Below, piece after piece: positions 46,812 to 56,951 of a stretch of DNA of 64,000 bases. The notes under the pieces are model-generated. The model was not told the origin of the DNA. It did not search any database and was given only the letters and a program-made list of their open reading frames with translations. How positions within the stretch are numbered: position 1 is the first letter of the stretch; each line of letters begins with the position of its first letter. The stretch covers positions 744,001-808,000 of the forward strand of contig CM066295.1 in assembly GCA_033816765.1 (NCBI GenBank), read 5' to 3'. Made by a program: the position numbers and the translations under genes. Source of the DNA: Nothopassalora personata (taxonomy: Eukaryota; Ascomycota; Dothideomycetes; Mycosphaerellales; Mycosphaerellaceae).

Positions 46812-48750
46812 TTATGCAAGCTGGAGCTGCCTCACAAAGTTTTGAAACTGCTGGCCACTAAGGGGTTTGGTTAACCCATCAGCAACCATGTTCTTTGTAT
46901 GGCAGTACTCCACTGCAATCTTCTTCTGCCACCAGAGATGTCTGACGTAGTTGTATGCAACATCAATGTGCTTTGACCTCTCGTGCACATGGGCATCTTT
47001 GACAAGGGTCAAAGCTGCTTGGTTGTCGCCCATGAGCTTCACTGGTCTCAGCTCGTCAACAGTACTCTTGCATGCCTTGACGCTTGGCTGGAAAGAACAT
47101 TCTCCAACAAGCTCTGGACACCTCATTTCTCGGAGGACTGCAGCAAGGAACTGCGACTGCTTTGCGGCTGCGTTCATGGCCATGAACTCAGCCTCCATTG
47201 TTGATGTTGCAACAGACTTCTGCTTCTTACTCATCCAGGACACAGGGGATCCGCAGAGGAGCCACACATGCCCAAGGATTGAGACTCTGTCTGCTTTGTC
47301 CATAGCATAGTCAGAGTCTGAGTACCCCTGGAGAACACCTCCACCGCGCTTGAACATCAATCCAAGATCAGGGTATGATCTGAGATAGCGGGAGAGTTTC
47401 TTCAAAGCTCTCATGTGTTGCTTTGACGGGTCGGCCACATATGAGCTGATTCTTCCAAGGGGGAAAGCAAGGTCCGGTCTTGTCATTGTCATTGGCCACA
47501 TCCAGGTACCATTGTAGCTCTGGTAATCCTGCTTGTTGCACCTCTCATCCATTGTAGCCGTAGGTTTCAAGTCTTCGTAGCTATCCATGGGTGAGTGGGT
47601 TGGTGTAGCCTTCTCTCTAGCCATATTCATCTTGGCAAGGTTGGTTTGAACATAGTGTCCCTGATCGAGCTTGAGAGTTCCTTGGGACCTATCTCTCGTG
47701 ATCCTCATTCCGAGGATCTTCTCAGGTTCCCCAAGATCTTTGATCTTGAACACGCGTCCAAATTCAGCCTTGAACCACTGAATATCTGACAGCTTCGGAG
47801 CTGCAATAGGGATGTCATCCACATGGGTGAGAATCATGATGTCTCTCCCTTTGTGAATGAGTAGGCATGGATCCACCTGGGACTGGGTGAATCCAATCTG
47901 TTCCAGCTTGGCAACACAGAGTTTGTTCCATTCTCTGGCTGCTTGTTTGAGTCCGTAAAGGCTGCGTAAGACCTTGAAGACCATGTTCGGGGGAACCTCA
48001 ACACCTAGGGGTGGGATCATGTAGATGTCTTCAAGAAGACTGCTCTCGGTGAAAGCATTGTTCACATCCACCTGGTGCATCTCGAGATCCTTCTCGCACA
48101 CTACAGCCATGAACACCCTGAGGGTATCATGCCTGACAGTAGGCGCAAAGGTCTCTTCGAAGTCAACACCATATTTCTGTGAAAATCCTCTTGCAACCAG
48201 TCTTGCCTTGAACTTCTCTATGGCTCCACTGATCATCCTTTTCACATCAAAGACCCACTTGGATGTAACCAGGTTGGCACCCTTTGGCGGTACAACTGGT
48301 TCCAAGGTGTTGTTGCTTTCCAAGGCAATAAGTTCTTTCTGGATTGCCTCTTTCCACATATGTCCCCAATTGGGGTCTCCCACTGCCTCCTTATAGGACT
48401 TTGGGATTGGCACTTCCTGCTGGTAGGCTATGGCCTGCCCAACAGCAGCAAATGCATACTCTTCCACGTCATTCAGGATTTCCTCAACCCAGCTCATGGT
48501 TGGATCAAGATGAAACATCTGGGCAATCAATGCCCTGTGATGCTTGGCTTCATGCTCAGCAGAGCCATCATCTCCATCCCCCCTTGACCTCTTGTTGCCT
48601 GCAAGTTGGGATGGCTGTTGAGGCTGGTCCTCCTGAATGGGATCTTCCTCGTTTTCTCCTGGAGTCCCCTCGTCTCCAATCTTCTGGTATTCTCCCATGT
48701 CTTTTGGAGGTGGGGGAAGTTGTACAAACAGCGGCTTTGCTGGCTGTGGT
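46812..48750 (-). CDS. Copia-3 reverse transcriptase and RNase H
   Basis: The C-terminal polyprotein portion, open from about 48750 with its first ATG at 48698 (628 residues). After a Pro/Gln-rich acidic linker comes the Copia reverse transcriptase (RVT_2). It has KARLVARGFSQKYGVDFEET, VDVNNAF, LYGLKQA and the palm HVDD (Val-Asp-Asp, as usual in Copia). RNase H follows with DSDYA, TMEAEF and DNQAA blocks and the closing DGLTKPLSG tail. All catalytic acidic residues are present. It is in a different phase from the integrase piece upstream, so a frameshift near 48750 separates them. The reading is otherwise clean, without RIP stops. Confidence 0.88.
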
Positions 48751-49240
48751 GGTGGTTTTGATGAATTGGGGATTCCTGCGGCGCTTTGTTCGACTGGTTG
48801 GTGAAGGTGATGCCAAGATCCATATCACCCCCCTTCTCATTCTCGAACCAGTCGACCTGGCTGTGGGCCTTGATAGCTCGCATGTCAGGCTCCCAGAACA
48901 GCCATTGCTTCGTGGTGTTCTCATTGTAGCCCACGAACACAGCTTCTTTGCCCCTATTCATCAGCTTGTCTCTTCTCAAGCCTTGAGGATGGGACCTCGG
49001 GTCTACATAGACCACTGCTTTGCATCCCCAGACTCTCAAATGGTCAACAGATGGTACCTGGCCAGTGAAGGCTTCTTCCGGCGAAAGAGCGATACCATCT
49101 ACAATGGGTCCATTTGGGAGCCTGTTTCTCACCACAGTTTGAGCAAGGAGGGCTTCTGGCCAGAATTCGACTGGCATGTTTGAGTCTTCCAGCATTGCTC
49201 TCACTGTGTTCTTCAGAGGCTTGAATTGATCTCTCCACAG
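48750..49240 (-). pseudogene. Copia-3 integrase C-terminal part
   Basis: This phase carries the end of the integrase: LKNTVRAMLEDSNMP, FWPEALLAQTVVRNRLP, the DHLRVWGCKAVVYV block and KAVFVGYNE-type strand (here EAVFVGYNENTTKQW), all standard Copia integrase C-terminal landmarks. It follows the QNGPVERS region in another phase (shift near 49240) and precedes the reverse transcriptase in yet another. Boundaries are approximate. Confidence 0.75.
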
Positions 49241-49388
49241 GACCATTCTGAAGTGAGTTGTAGGCATCGGTCGTGTCCATCTGGATGCCAAACTCCTTCT
49301 CCCACTGCTTCAGCAAGGCGAGAATCTCCCTTGCACCGTCACTTCTGATTGCAGATAGGAAGCATCTTGCGACGTTTTCTACCTGCAT
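49240..49388 (-). pseudogene. Copia-3 integrase core remnant, first half deleted
   Basis: Only the second half of the catalytic core is present: IRSDGAREI (second catalytic Asp) and QNGPVERS (catalytic Glu). The zinc-finger cysteine pair, the first catalytic Asp and roughly 100 residues expected before it are missing. The gag-protease frame ends at 49379 only about 10 nt away. A deletion joined the GAG-preintegrase region directly to this segment. Confidence 0.8.
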
Positions 49389-50962
49389 CTTCCATTCTTG
49401 TCAGTAACTCGGTGTAGATTTCTCAGCAACCCCTTGCCAAGGTGTGCACATCTTCTATGCCATAGCTCCCACTGATCTTCGAACTCAGTGGATGCCATAG
49501 CATGTTCCATTTCACCGTCTTGAGCTAGCAGGGCATGTGATATAGGCTCAAGTTGTTCAGAGATAGTCTGAATGAATGGAACTCCTCCCTTCATCTTTGT
49601 CTGGACAACTGGTTTTCCAGAGAGGGACCTGAGGGTGAAACTGGGTGGTTGGACAGCAAACTGATGGCTGAACTGGTTCCACGAAACAAGACTAACTCCA
49701 AGGCCAGGAACAAGCAAAACGTTTTCCAAGACAATCTGTTTCCCAGAGGGACCACCCATCACTGCGCTTCCCACATGCGTGGCATGGAGAAAGCCACCTC
49801 CAACCTTGATCCACTTTCTCTTCCCGAGAGGCTTCAGTGTCCTGAAAAGTGAATCTTGGTCAGTCATGTGGGACGAGGCACAAGAGTCAAGCAACCACTC
49901 TGAGGAGGGGTATTTGCCTTTGGCTTCCACAGTGGAATGGGCAACCTCATCGACATCATCATCTTCTAGGGGTGCTTCAGAATCTGATGTGTCTTCTTGG
50001 GTTACGTGTGCCCTTGCAGGCTTGGATGAGGAGGCTTTAGGCTTCTTTTGGCCCTCCTTCATCTGCTTTGTAAGATCACTCACCGCCTTGAGCATATCCC
50101 TTAGGTTTAGGGATTGCGAACGTCTTCTCGGCGGTGATGATTGTCTCTTTACAACAGAGGTCCTTCCTCTGTTGTGCTTGTCCTTCTTGACAGTCTGCTT
50201 GGCGCCGGAGAGGTGTGGGCATTCTTTGATGAGATGATCACCATCACAGAGATGGCAGGTGATCTTGCCCTGGTAACCTCTTCCCGCAAACATCGCTGTT
50301 TCTTTGGATGCGACCTCCAGTCTGGATTCATGTGACTCAAGCAGTTGCAGACAATCTTCGTATGACAGTCCTGGCTGGGCCAGGATGGTGTTCTTCGTCT
50401 CAAGATACACCTCAGGCAGAGCCTGAAGCAGATGCTTCAGCTTCCTTGTAGGCTCTTTGTAGTGAGCCTCTGCTGGGTCGACTTCGGCAATCCTTCGTGC
50501 AAGGTTGCCAAGATGGACCCAGGCCTGCCTGATAGTCATGTTCTCTGTCATTCTGAAGTTGATCAACTCTTGAACAACTGCCATTGCATGTGCAGCATGA
50601 ACCCTGCTGTACTTCGCTCTCATCTTGAGCCAGATCTCCCCAGCTTCTCTTATCTCCAACACCTCGTCTTGGTCATCTTGCGAAAGGCAGATAAAGATCT
50701 CATATCTTGCCTTTGCATTAGCCTTTCTGCCGGCTGGACTGTATCTTGATTCTTGAAGTCCAGATTGGGAGGTAGATGATTCAGATGGTGTTGAGGAGCT
50801 TGGGGTGCTAGACAGTGGGTTGCTTCCGTCCACTACCCAGTACACATCTTGGGCCTCAAGATGGTCTTGCATCAAGGAGAACCATGTTCTCCAGTTGTCC
50901 TTGGCGAGGATGGGGGCTGCCCTCCTTCTCCCAAGGCTGCTGTGTCCAGTTTCGGACTCCAT
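49379..50962 (-). CDS. Copia-3 gag, zinc knuckle, protease and pre-integrase region
   Basis: 527 residues from an ATG at 50962 about 510 bp inside the 5' LTR. The N-terminal two thirds are Copia gag (WRTWFSLMQDHL at the start, UBN2-like helices). A zinc knuckle near residue 236 reads C-x2-C-x3-H-x4-C, one residue shorter than the usual x4. Basic and Ser-rich linkers follow. The protease motif is WLLDSCASSHMT: the usual Asp-Ser-Gly is Asp-Ser-Cys. The last part is the GAG-preintegrase block (LWHRRCAHLGKG). The frame ends at the deletion junction. Whether the Cys variant is active is unknown. Confidence 0.88.
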   Translation of the reverse strand: MESETGHSSLGRRRAAPILAKDNWRTWFSLMQDHLEAQDVYWVVDGSNPLSSTPSSSTPSESSTSQSGLQESRYSPAGRKANAKARYEIFICLSQDDQDEVLEIREAGEIWLKMRAKYSRVHAAHAMAVVQELINFRMTENMTIRQAWVHLGNLARRIAEVDPAEAHYKEPTRKLKHLLQALPEVYLETKNTILAQPGLSYEDCLQLLESHESRLEVASKETAMFAGRGYQGKITCHLCDGDHLIKECPHLSGAKQTVKKDKHNRGRTSVVKRQSSPPRRRSQSLNLRDMLKAVSDLTKQMKEGQKKPKASSSKPARAHVTQEDTSDSEAPLEDDDVDEVAHSTVEAKGKYPSSEWLLDSCASSHMTDQDSLFRTLKPLGKRKWIKVGGGFLHATHVGSAVMGGPSGKQIVLENVLLVPGLGVSLVSWNQFSHQFAVQPPSFTLRSLSGKPVVQTKMKGGVPFIQTISEQLEPISHALLAQDGEMEHAMASTEFEDQWELWHRRCAHLGKGLLRNLHRVTDKNGRCR

Positions 50963-51462
50963 GCTTTTGTGTATGTGTGTGTGGGTCAGGATGGCTGCCC
51001 ACGGAGTCGATAGGTATTCGGTCGTTCGCGGTATCGAGGGGATAAGTCGAACGCGTGGTTGATGGCGGACAGGATGGCTGTCGGCCGGAGAGGGGATAAT
51101 CGGTCGTAGGATCGTGTTCTGAGACGCTGTCTGTAACTCTCTCAGGGGAGGGTGTTCTGAGACACTGCGACTCTCTCAGACGGAACAGTTAGTCGGTGAG
51201 GACGACGCGGTGTCCTGAGAGCGACTCTTCCCAGTAGGCTCGCCCACCTGTCTGGGGTATTGACACAGGCTTCTCTTCCGACCCTCTGAGTCGGTCAAAG
51301 ACTGATAGTGTCTCACTAGGCGCTTTCACGACTGATATGCACCTACAGCGAGCTGTAGCTTCCTGTGCAATGCGGAGGCGGCCTCCAGTCTGCCCTTCCT
51401 TTTATCCTGCAGAGGAATAACTGCGTTACGACTTCGAGTAAGACGAGATCCAAGTAGGCAAA
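50963..51462 (-). other. Copia-3 untranslated leader
   Basis: About 500 bp between primer site and gag ATG without a long frame on the element strand. It has repeats such as tctgagacactg and tctctcag near 51115-51180 and several near-palindromes that could form packaging structure. No gene is seen. Confidence 0.55.
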
Positions 51463-51477
51463 CCCGGGCTCATAACC
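51463..51477 (-). promoter_or_regulatory. Copia-3 primer binding site (half initiator tRNA-Met)
   Basis: On the minus strand the bases after the LTR read aggttatgagcccgggtt. GGTTATGAGCCCGG is complementary to the anticodon stem-loop of eukaryotic initiator tRNA-Met (ccgggctcataacc). Un-RIPed here, it is the best view of the site shared by all three Copia elements. Confidence 0.75.
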
Positions 51478-51743
51478 TGTTGAACAGGTACGAGTTGCGC
51501 AGCCACTGGAAGATGGAATCTTGCCTTAGGACGAAGAAGGACCCAATGGGATAGCGTGTCTCTATGAACAAGTATCGCGGATGTGGATGTAAAGGATAAG
51601 AGGCAGACTCATCTGTTCGGATGAGTCTTATACCCCTGATCCAGCCATGTCACCCAGCCACGTAATCCTGTTGCGGGGCAACCACATGTTGGGGTCCGGT
51701 AGACCCCAACCTCTTTAACCCGATGACCTGCATATTCTCAACA
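51478..51743 (-). repeat. Copia-3 5' LTR
   Basis: 266 bp, TGTTGAAC to CTCAACA, identical to 46512-46777, followed by TATAT. Confidence 0.95.
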
Positions 51744-53600
51744 TATATAGATATAACGTACTATCTCCCGTTTAGTTATAACCGGATCTAGAGACGTTAT
51801 AACTAGGCGCTACCTAACGGGTAACGCTATTTATAGAAAGGATATAAAAGATTATAGACCTATATTAGGCGAGTATAGCGGAAGCTGCCTAAAGATAGGA
51901 GCACTACGCTAACCGAGATAGGAAGCCCGTACTAATCTATTGTATAGGCGATAAAGTATAGCTAGATCTACATAACTATATTACTATATAACTAAAGAAG
52001 AGTATTAACTATAAATACGCTAAGTATACGGTAGCTAAAGTAATCTCGCTATAATCTATCCGTTTATCTAGGATCCCCGATAGAATCTACCCGGTCTTTT
52101 ACCCTAACTTACTACAACCTACGAGCTAAGACCCCTTACCTAGATAGGAGGTCGATAATAAATAGCCGGACCCTATCTTAATTAAGTCTTACGAGGAGTA
52201 GTAGGTAGAGGAGATCCTCTATATAAGAACTAAGGCTAGAGGGAGAGGCTAGGTACGCGAAGTCCTAGTAAAATAGACCGGATACTATAAGCCTATATAG
52301 GAACTATTAGAGTATCTTACGGACATAGTAGCCGCGGATAACTTTAAGAAGAAATATAGAAACCTAATAATATATAATAGACCTAGGGAGGTATAGGAGA
52401 CTAAAAAGAAGGAGAGAATAGCGAAAAGATAAGGGAATACTAGGTTATAGGCGTTAGTATAGGCGTTTAGGAAAGGGTAGGCGTTTATTTTAGGTTAGGG
52501 AGTCTTTTTCGTAGATAGAGGGAAGTAAGAAGGTATAGGTAAGTTTAAGGACGTTTTATTTTAGCGGTGTCCGCCGTAAAAGTAGCGGAGCCTAATCCCT
52601 TTTAAGATAACTATATACTATAGTAGCCCGGTCGCGGCCCGCGTAAAAGATAGAGGAGCCCGAAGGCGAGTTAGTAGAGGCCGTAGCCTAGCGTACGCGG
52701 CGCTAGCCTAGCTAGAGGTTACGTAGAGCGCCTCCGGGACTAAAGAAGCGGTCAGCGACAGTTTCTCTATAGGGACCGTAGTATATACGTCTACCTAAAG
52801 GTAAGCTAGGTATTAGCTATAGTACCTATAACCTTAGTAGCGACCGTACTAAAAGAATCGGTTAGTATATATAAACGGGCGGAGACTATAGGAAACTTAC
52901 CGGGAGAGTATACTAGTATACTAGAGAGGCTTTAAAGACGGTACGGAGCTTAGTACGGGCGTCGTCGCTAAAAGACCGTAAGCCGATAGAAAAGGCGCGG
53001 AGGCCGCTAGGGAAGATACTTACGCGCGGTTCTAGTTAGTAGCGCGGGTCTACTTAACGTAGGTAGCGTAGGCGAGCTCCGGCCTAAAACGCGCGGTTAG
53101 CGGTATTTTTCCTTCGGGGTCCGCGGGGTATATATATCCTCCTAATACTTACAATTATCGTAGTAGGCTTAGTAGGCGTAAGCTATAGTACCCTACGGAT
53201 AATTAGCGGACCCCGATAGGAATATAGCGGAGGCCGGTACTTATATACTATAAGATATAGTCTACGTTAGCGCTAGCGTAGGGAACGTAGTAGATACGGC
53301 GTTAGGCTATTTTATACTACGTCCCGGTTAGGATATATCGGACTCCGTTAGAATTTATTCAGACTTACTTAATAGTATTAATAGAAGATATAGTAGTAGT
53401 AGTTATTTTTACTTACGGTATACTATTAGTATCTATCGTAACCCGTAGGAAAAACGTTAGATTCCTAAGTAGTAGGTAAGAGATACGGAGCCGTAGGTCC
53501 CCTAAGGCTAAGGACGCTAAGCTAGGGAGGAGGCTACTTACGCTTACGGCGGGTAATAAGGAAAAGAAAGAAAGAAAAAGAGAACGAGAGCTAGAAGATA
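51744..53600 (+). mobile_element. RIPed family B Gypsy, integrase end, chromodomain and long 3' tail
   Basis: It continues the element cut at 46511. The integrase C-terminus runs to about 52220, and a chromodomain (VLVK-x-TGYYKPI block) to about 52340. About 1.2 kb of tail follows that aligns with the reverse complement of 60850-61870, so it belongs to the element. A purine-rich tract (gaaaagaaagaaagaaaaagagaacg) precedes 53601. No open frame survives. Part of the tail may be an antisense gene like that of family A, but I cannot establish this. Confidence 0.65.
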
Positions 53601-53830
53601 TATTCTAGGTTCCTATTATTTACCTATAATAATAGCTATTATTACTTAGTAGACAATAGTAAACCTTATACTTACCTAGGTAATAATACTCCGTAGCGGA
53701 TCTAGATAATAAGGAAGAGTACCTTAGGCGCTTCCTATTACGAGCCTAATAATAGGCATCGCTATTAATAGGTTATTATAATACGGAGTAATATTAGAAA
53801 GTAGCGCTAAGCTGTAGAAATAGCTAGGAT
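53601..53830 (+). repeat. Truncated family B 3' LTR
   Basis: It begins TATTCTAGG directly after the purine tract and aligns with the reverse complement of 60600-60802 with RIP-type changes. The LTR's 3' half is missing; similarity fades by about 53830. Confidence 0.55.
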
Positions 53831-53879
53831 AATAGGCTCCGGGGAGACAATAGGGAATACCGGCGTAAATATATATCTA

Positions 53880-53980
53880 TAGCAGTAATTTGGCATCCCT
53901 ATAAGTCCCTATAGGAGTAATTTTTGCATAATTATCCCTATGGGAGTAATAAAGGACATAATTGTCACCATGGGAGTAAT
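53880..53980. repeat. Four imperfect copies of a ~30-bp repeat
   Basis: The core GGAGTAAT or GCAGTAAT recurs at 53882, 53914, 53943 and 53973, spaced 29-32 bp, with CATAATT between the later copies. It lies at the boundary between the RIPed element and the un-RIPed host island. Confidence 0.5.
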
Positions 53981-54421
53981 TCACCGTCTCCTGATCTCTG
54001 AATTCCACCTAGCCGAGCTCGTTCCGAGCCAATATTATATCTCCTCCAATGTCTGTTTGTGCCTGTGATCATATCCCGACGCCACGACCTGAGACATTCA
54101 CATGTGCACTACTGGACATCACACAAAGTTCCCGTTTCCGCTTATATGACGAAGTGCTGGACCATGGACATCAAGCAGCGGCATGCGGCTGTTAATAAGC
54201 TTCAACATAACTCTCGACATCCGCTGGTCCCGCTTGTGCCGTGCCTACGTCAACGATGATCCAATTCAATGCTCTGCAGAAGGTCGTATGATGAGGTTCT
54301 AAGCCCTACGCCCGTTTGTCAGTGCACTCTTCTTGGGCGATTCTGTTGTCAACGCTGTAAGTGCATCTCGAGATTCCTAGTCATACCATTCTGCTCTATT
54401 TTGCCTCTCGACTTTGCGAGC
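53981..54421 (+). other. Intergenic and 5' region of the hydroxylase gene
   Basis: Un-RIPed host sequence without a convincing gene. A possible 5' splice site (GTAAGT at 54357) suggests a leader intron. An ATG at 54269 is in phase with the downstream gene but would add 51 Cys-rich residues with no family match. Confidence 0.4.
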
Positions 54422-56368
54422 ATGGTCAACATGGCTGGTATTCCCATCATTGAAACGCCAGTTTTGGTAGTCGGATCCTCCATGGTAGGAATGACTTTGA
54501 GCGCACTGCTTGCGAAGCATGGTGTACGGGACTGCATCACGATCGAACGGCATTCGAGCACTGCGATCCATCCTCGTGCGGCTCTCTTCCACCCTCGGAC
54601 TATGCAGATTTATCGAGAGCTAGGACTGTATGATCAGATGTACGAAGAGTCCCTGAAGCATTACGACGATCATGCCGGTCTCCATGACGTCGAGTCGCTA
54701 GCTGGGAAGAAGCTTGGAACGTGGATGGCAGATATCAATCAGTGGATTGAGAACATAAGTCCCACTAGTAGGCTGTTCCTAACACAGCAAATGTTCGAGC
54801 CGCTATTGAGACGACATGCTGTGGAAAACGGAGCGGCTTTGCGATTCAGTACAGAATTGGTCGAGTTTCAGCACGATGAATCAGGTGTCACTGCCTTGAT
54901 TCGCGATCTTGATACCGGGAAGAAGGAGCTCGTCAGGGCGAAGTTCATGGTGGCGTGCGATGGTAGTAAGAGCCCGGTCAGAGAGAAGCTCGGCATCAAG
55001 ATGAAAGGACATGGTCTACTTAGCCATTCCTTGACCATCTACTTCAAGGCGGATTTGAGCAGATTCGTGGAAGGAAAGTACAACGGTGTGATATACGTGA
55101 ATAATGAGGATGTTCGAGGCTTCTTCAGGCTGGACAAGACGGGCCGTGAAGGCTTCCTTGTCGTGAACACTGCGGGCAAGAAGGGCACGGAGGAAAGCAA
55201 GCACCCCTCGATTGGCATCACGAAGGAGAAGGCCGGCGCGATGTTGAGGTCTGCGATCGGAGCCGATGTTGACTTCGAGATCACCCTTCTCTCGCCATGG
55301 AACGCACTATGCGATGTGGCTGACCGCTTCAATGACGGCCGAATCATCCTTGCCGGAGACTCAGCACACGTGGTCACTCCCAATGGAGGATTTGGTGGCA
55401 ACACCGGCATTCATGATTCTCATAATCTGGCGTGGAAGCTAGCACTTGTGCTCCAGGACAAAGCCGGCGAAGAGCTCGTGACGAAGACGTATCATGACGA
55501 GCGTCGACCGATTGCCAAGAAGACTGTCGACCAAGTCTTTGAGCGGTTTGTGGTTCGCACAGTACCGGATCTGCGAGCTGATGACATGGAGCTTGAGGAA
55601 GAAGTGCCAGAGCCGCATCTCGAATTGGGCTATCAATATCACTCCCGAGCCCTGACCACAACGAAGCTGGGCTCTGTGACCAGTGATCCTGCCACCGCCA
55701 AAGCCACTGCGGGCAGCCTCGCGCATCATGTTCTGATCAAGACGGATGGCGAGGAAAAGCCCTTGCCGATCGCCGACTTGCTTGGGTCTAACTTTATCCT
55801 TATTGTTGGACATGAAGGTTCAGCTTGGGCACATGCTGTCCAGACGGTGCTGGCTTCGGATACAAGTATTGCTCATATCGAATGCTGTCTCCTTGCGGAA
55901 GATAATCAAGCCTTCTACAGAAAATACGATATCAAGCCTGGTGGCTGTGTTCTGATCCGGCCAGATGGGGTCGTGGCATGGTCTGACGCCAACGCGCCAT
56001 CAAAAGGCTTCGCGGCAATGGGCCTTCCGGATGCCGAGCCGACAATCAGATGTGTTATGAGGCAGATTCTATGCATTTCCCCAGAACCTGGTGAGCGTCG
56101 CTCAGGCAGCATTCCTAGCGTGGACAGCGCCGTGACGCTGCCCCGGGCGCAGGATCAAAGCGATCTGTCGAGGAATCTGCACGACCGCGAGACAGCTCTG
56201 AAGCAGGAGAAAGACGAGCTTGAGAAGAAATTGGCTGAGATTGATGGAAAGCTACGGGATATATGGCAGCTGAGTCAACTGCAGAATGATATGGCAATGC
56301 TGGCCTTGCGACTCGGTCTTCCAGCAATTCCTACGAACGAATCTCTGCTCAGCGACAAGCAAAGATGA
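54422..56368 (+). CDS. FAD-dependent aromatic hydroxylase (group A flavin monooxygenase)
   Basis: A 648-residue single-exon protein. It should use FAD, NAD(P)H and oxygen to hydroxylate an aromatic substrate. A Rossmann nucleotide site is at residues 14-23 (VLVVGSSMVG; the middle Gly of GxGxxG is Ser). The DG motif is at Asp180-Gly181 (ACDGSKSPVR) and the GD motif at Gly312-Asp313 (LAGDSAHVVTPNGGFGGN). The region from about 470 resembles the thioredoxin-like C-terminal domain of phenol hydroxylases (PDGVVAW). Unusually, residues about 585-630 form a charged coiled coil. The ATG chosen is where homology begins (a second ATG is 9 nt on). Without a relative of known function the substrate is open; a secondary-metabolism role is an inference. 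Confidence 0.85.
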   Translation: MVNMAGIPIIETPVLVVGSSMVGMTLSALLAKHGVRDCITIERHSSTAIHPRAALFHPRTMQIYRELGLYDQMYEESLKHYDDHAGLHDVESLAGKKLGTWMADINQWIENISPTSRLFLTQQMFEPLLRRHAVENGAALRFSTELVEFQHDESGVTALIRDLDTGKKELVRAKFMVACDGSKSPVREKLGIKMKGHGLLSHSLTIYFKADLSRFVEGKYNGVIYVNNEDVRGFFRLDKTGREGFLVVNTAGKKGTEESKHPSIGITKEKAGAMLRSAIGADVDFEITLLSPWNALCDVADRFNDGRIILAGDSAHVVTPNGGFGGNTGIHDSHNLAWKLALVLQDKAGEELVTKTYHDERRPIAKKTVDQVFERFVVRTVPDLRADDMELEEEVPEPHLELGYQYHSRALTTTKLGSVTSDPATAKATAGSLAHHVLIKTDGEEKPLPIADLLGSNFILIVGHEGSAWAHAVQTVLASDTSIAHIECCLLAEDNQAFYRKYDIKPGGCVLIRPDGVVAWSDANAPSKGFAAMGLPDAEPTIRCVMRQILCISPEPGERRSGSIPSVDSAVTLPRAQDQSDLSRNLHDRETALKQEKDELEKKLAEIDGKLRDIWQLSQLQNDMAMLALRLGLPAIPTNESLLSDKQR

Positions 56369-56450
56369 GGCTTTCCGGGCACAGTAGGCCCTTTGTTGGA
56401 AACTATATCCGTCCACACGCTGTAACCTTCAGGAGGCATCGAGGCCGATC

Positions 56451-56951
56451 TCAACGTGGAGCATCGCCCATGCAAAGGCCGTACGGGGCAGACTCGGGGG
56501 TCTGCAACGCATCATTGAGTGCTATCTTCAGCATGAGACCGGTCCACAGAGGCCAGAAGAATAGGGCGATCATGTCGATTTTTGGGGTTCTCCTGGCCCC
56601 GGCGCTCACAGCAGCCAATGGTGCCCTTTTCATACCCGACTTGTGCCTCCTTCTGGCTTGCCTCCGATCTTTCTGAACCTCACGCGCCCATTCCAACTCT
56701 GGTTTCGTCATTGCGACGCGATAAATCAGCGCGGCGGCATCGTTGTTGAGCAAGGCCATGACCGCAGCTTCCCGATCCGCAACTTGCAAGACGACGCTTT
56801 CGCAGCCCACGATGAATTCCAGGTTATCGGAATAGACCCCAGGCTTACCTTTGTTGTATATACTTCGCCGATCCATTGCTACGAATAGCTTGTCTCTGGC
56901 TTGGTGGTGCGAGCAGAAGTAGACTGTATTCTGCTGCCAAGATCTTGCCAT
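56451..56951 (-). CDS. Hypothetical protein with one predicted membrane segment
   Basis: 166 codons from ATG to stop, converging on the hydroxylase gene with 82 bp between stops. Nothing recognised. The middle is basic and Arg-rich (KDRRQARRRHK), followed by a hydrophobic stretch (MIALFFWPLWTGLML) that could be a single membrane helix. No signal peptide is obvious. It may be a real small gene, the 3' exon of a longer one, or a chance frame in un-RIPed DNA. Confidence 0.35.
   Translation of the reverse strand: MARSWQQNTVYFCSHHQARDKLFVAMDRRSIYNKGKPGVYSDNLEFIVGCESVVLQVADREAAVMALLNNDAAALIYRVAMTKPELEWAREVQKDRRQARRRHKSGMKRAPLAAVSAGARRTPKIDMIALFFWPLWTGLMLKIALNDALQTPESAPYGLCMGDAPR

Larger units (their letters stand above)
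46512..51743 (-). mobile_element. Un-RIPed Ty1/Copia element with identical LTRs (Copia-3)
   Basis: A 5232-bp minus-strand element with 266-bp LTRs (46512-46777 and 51478-51743) that read as identical. TATAT flanks both sides (46507-46511 and 51744-51748), and joining them restores the family B integrase alignment. Order on the minus strand: LTR, primer site, about 500-bp leader, gag-protease, deleted integrase, reverse transcriptase-RNase H, LTR. CA and TG dinucleotides are abundant. Despite its youth it is defective: the integrase core is missing and the polyprotein changes phase more than once. It therefore probably moved with help from another copy. Confidence 0.95.

Noticed and set aside
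46951..50335. Several plus-strand frames of 60-280 codons across the Copia-3 element, including 48344-49183
   Set aside because: They are antisense to well-supported Copia domains and carry no recognisable motif.
54059..54259. 66-codon plus-strand frame upstream of the hydroxylase
   Set aside because: It shows no similarity that I recognise, is His/Arg-rich, and overlaps the likely promoter and leader.
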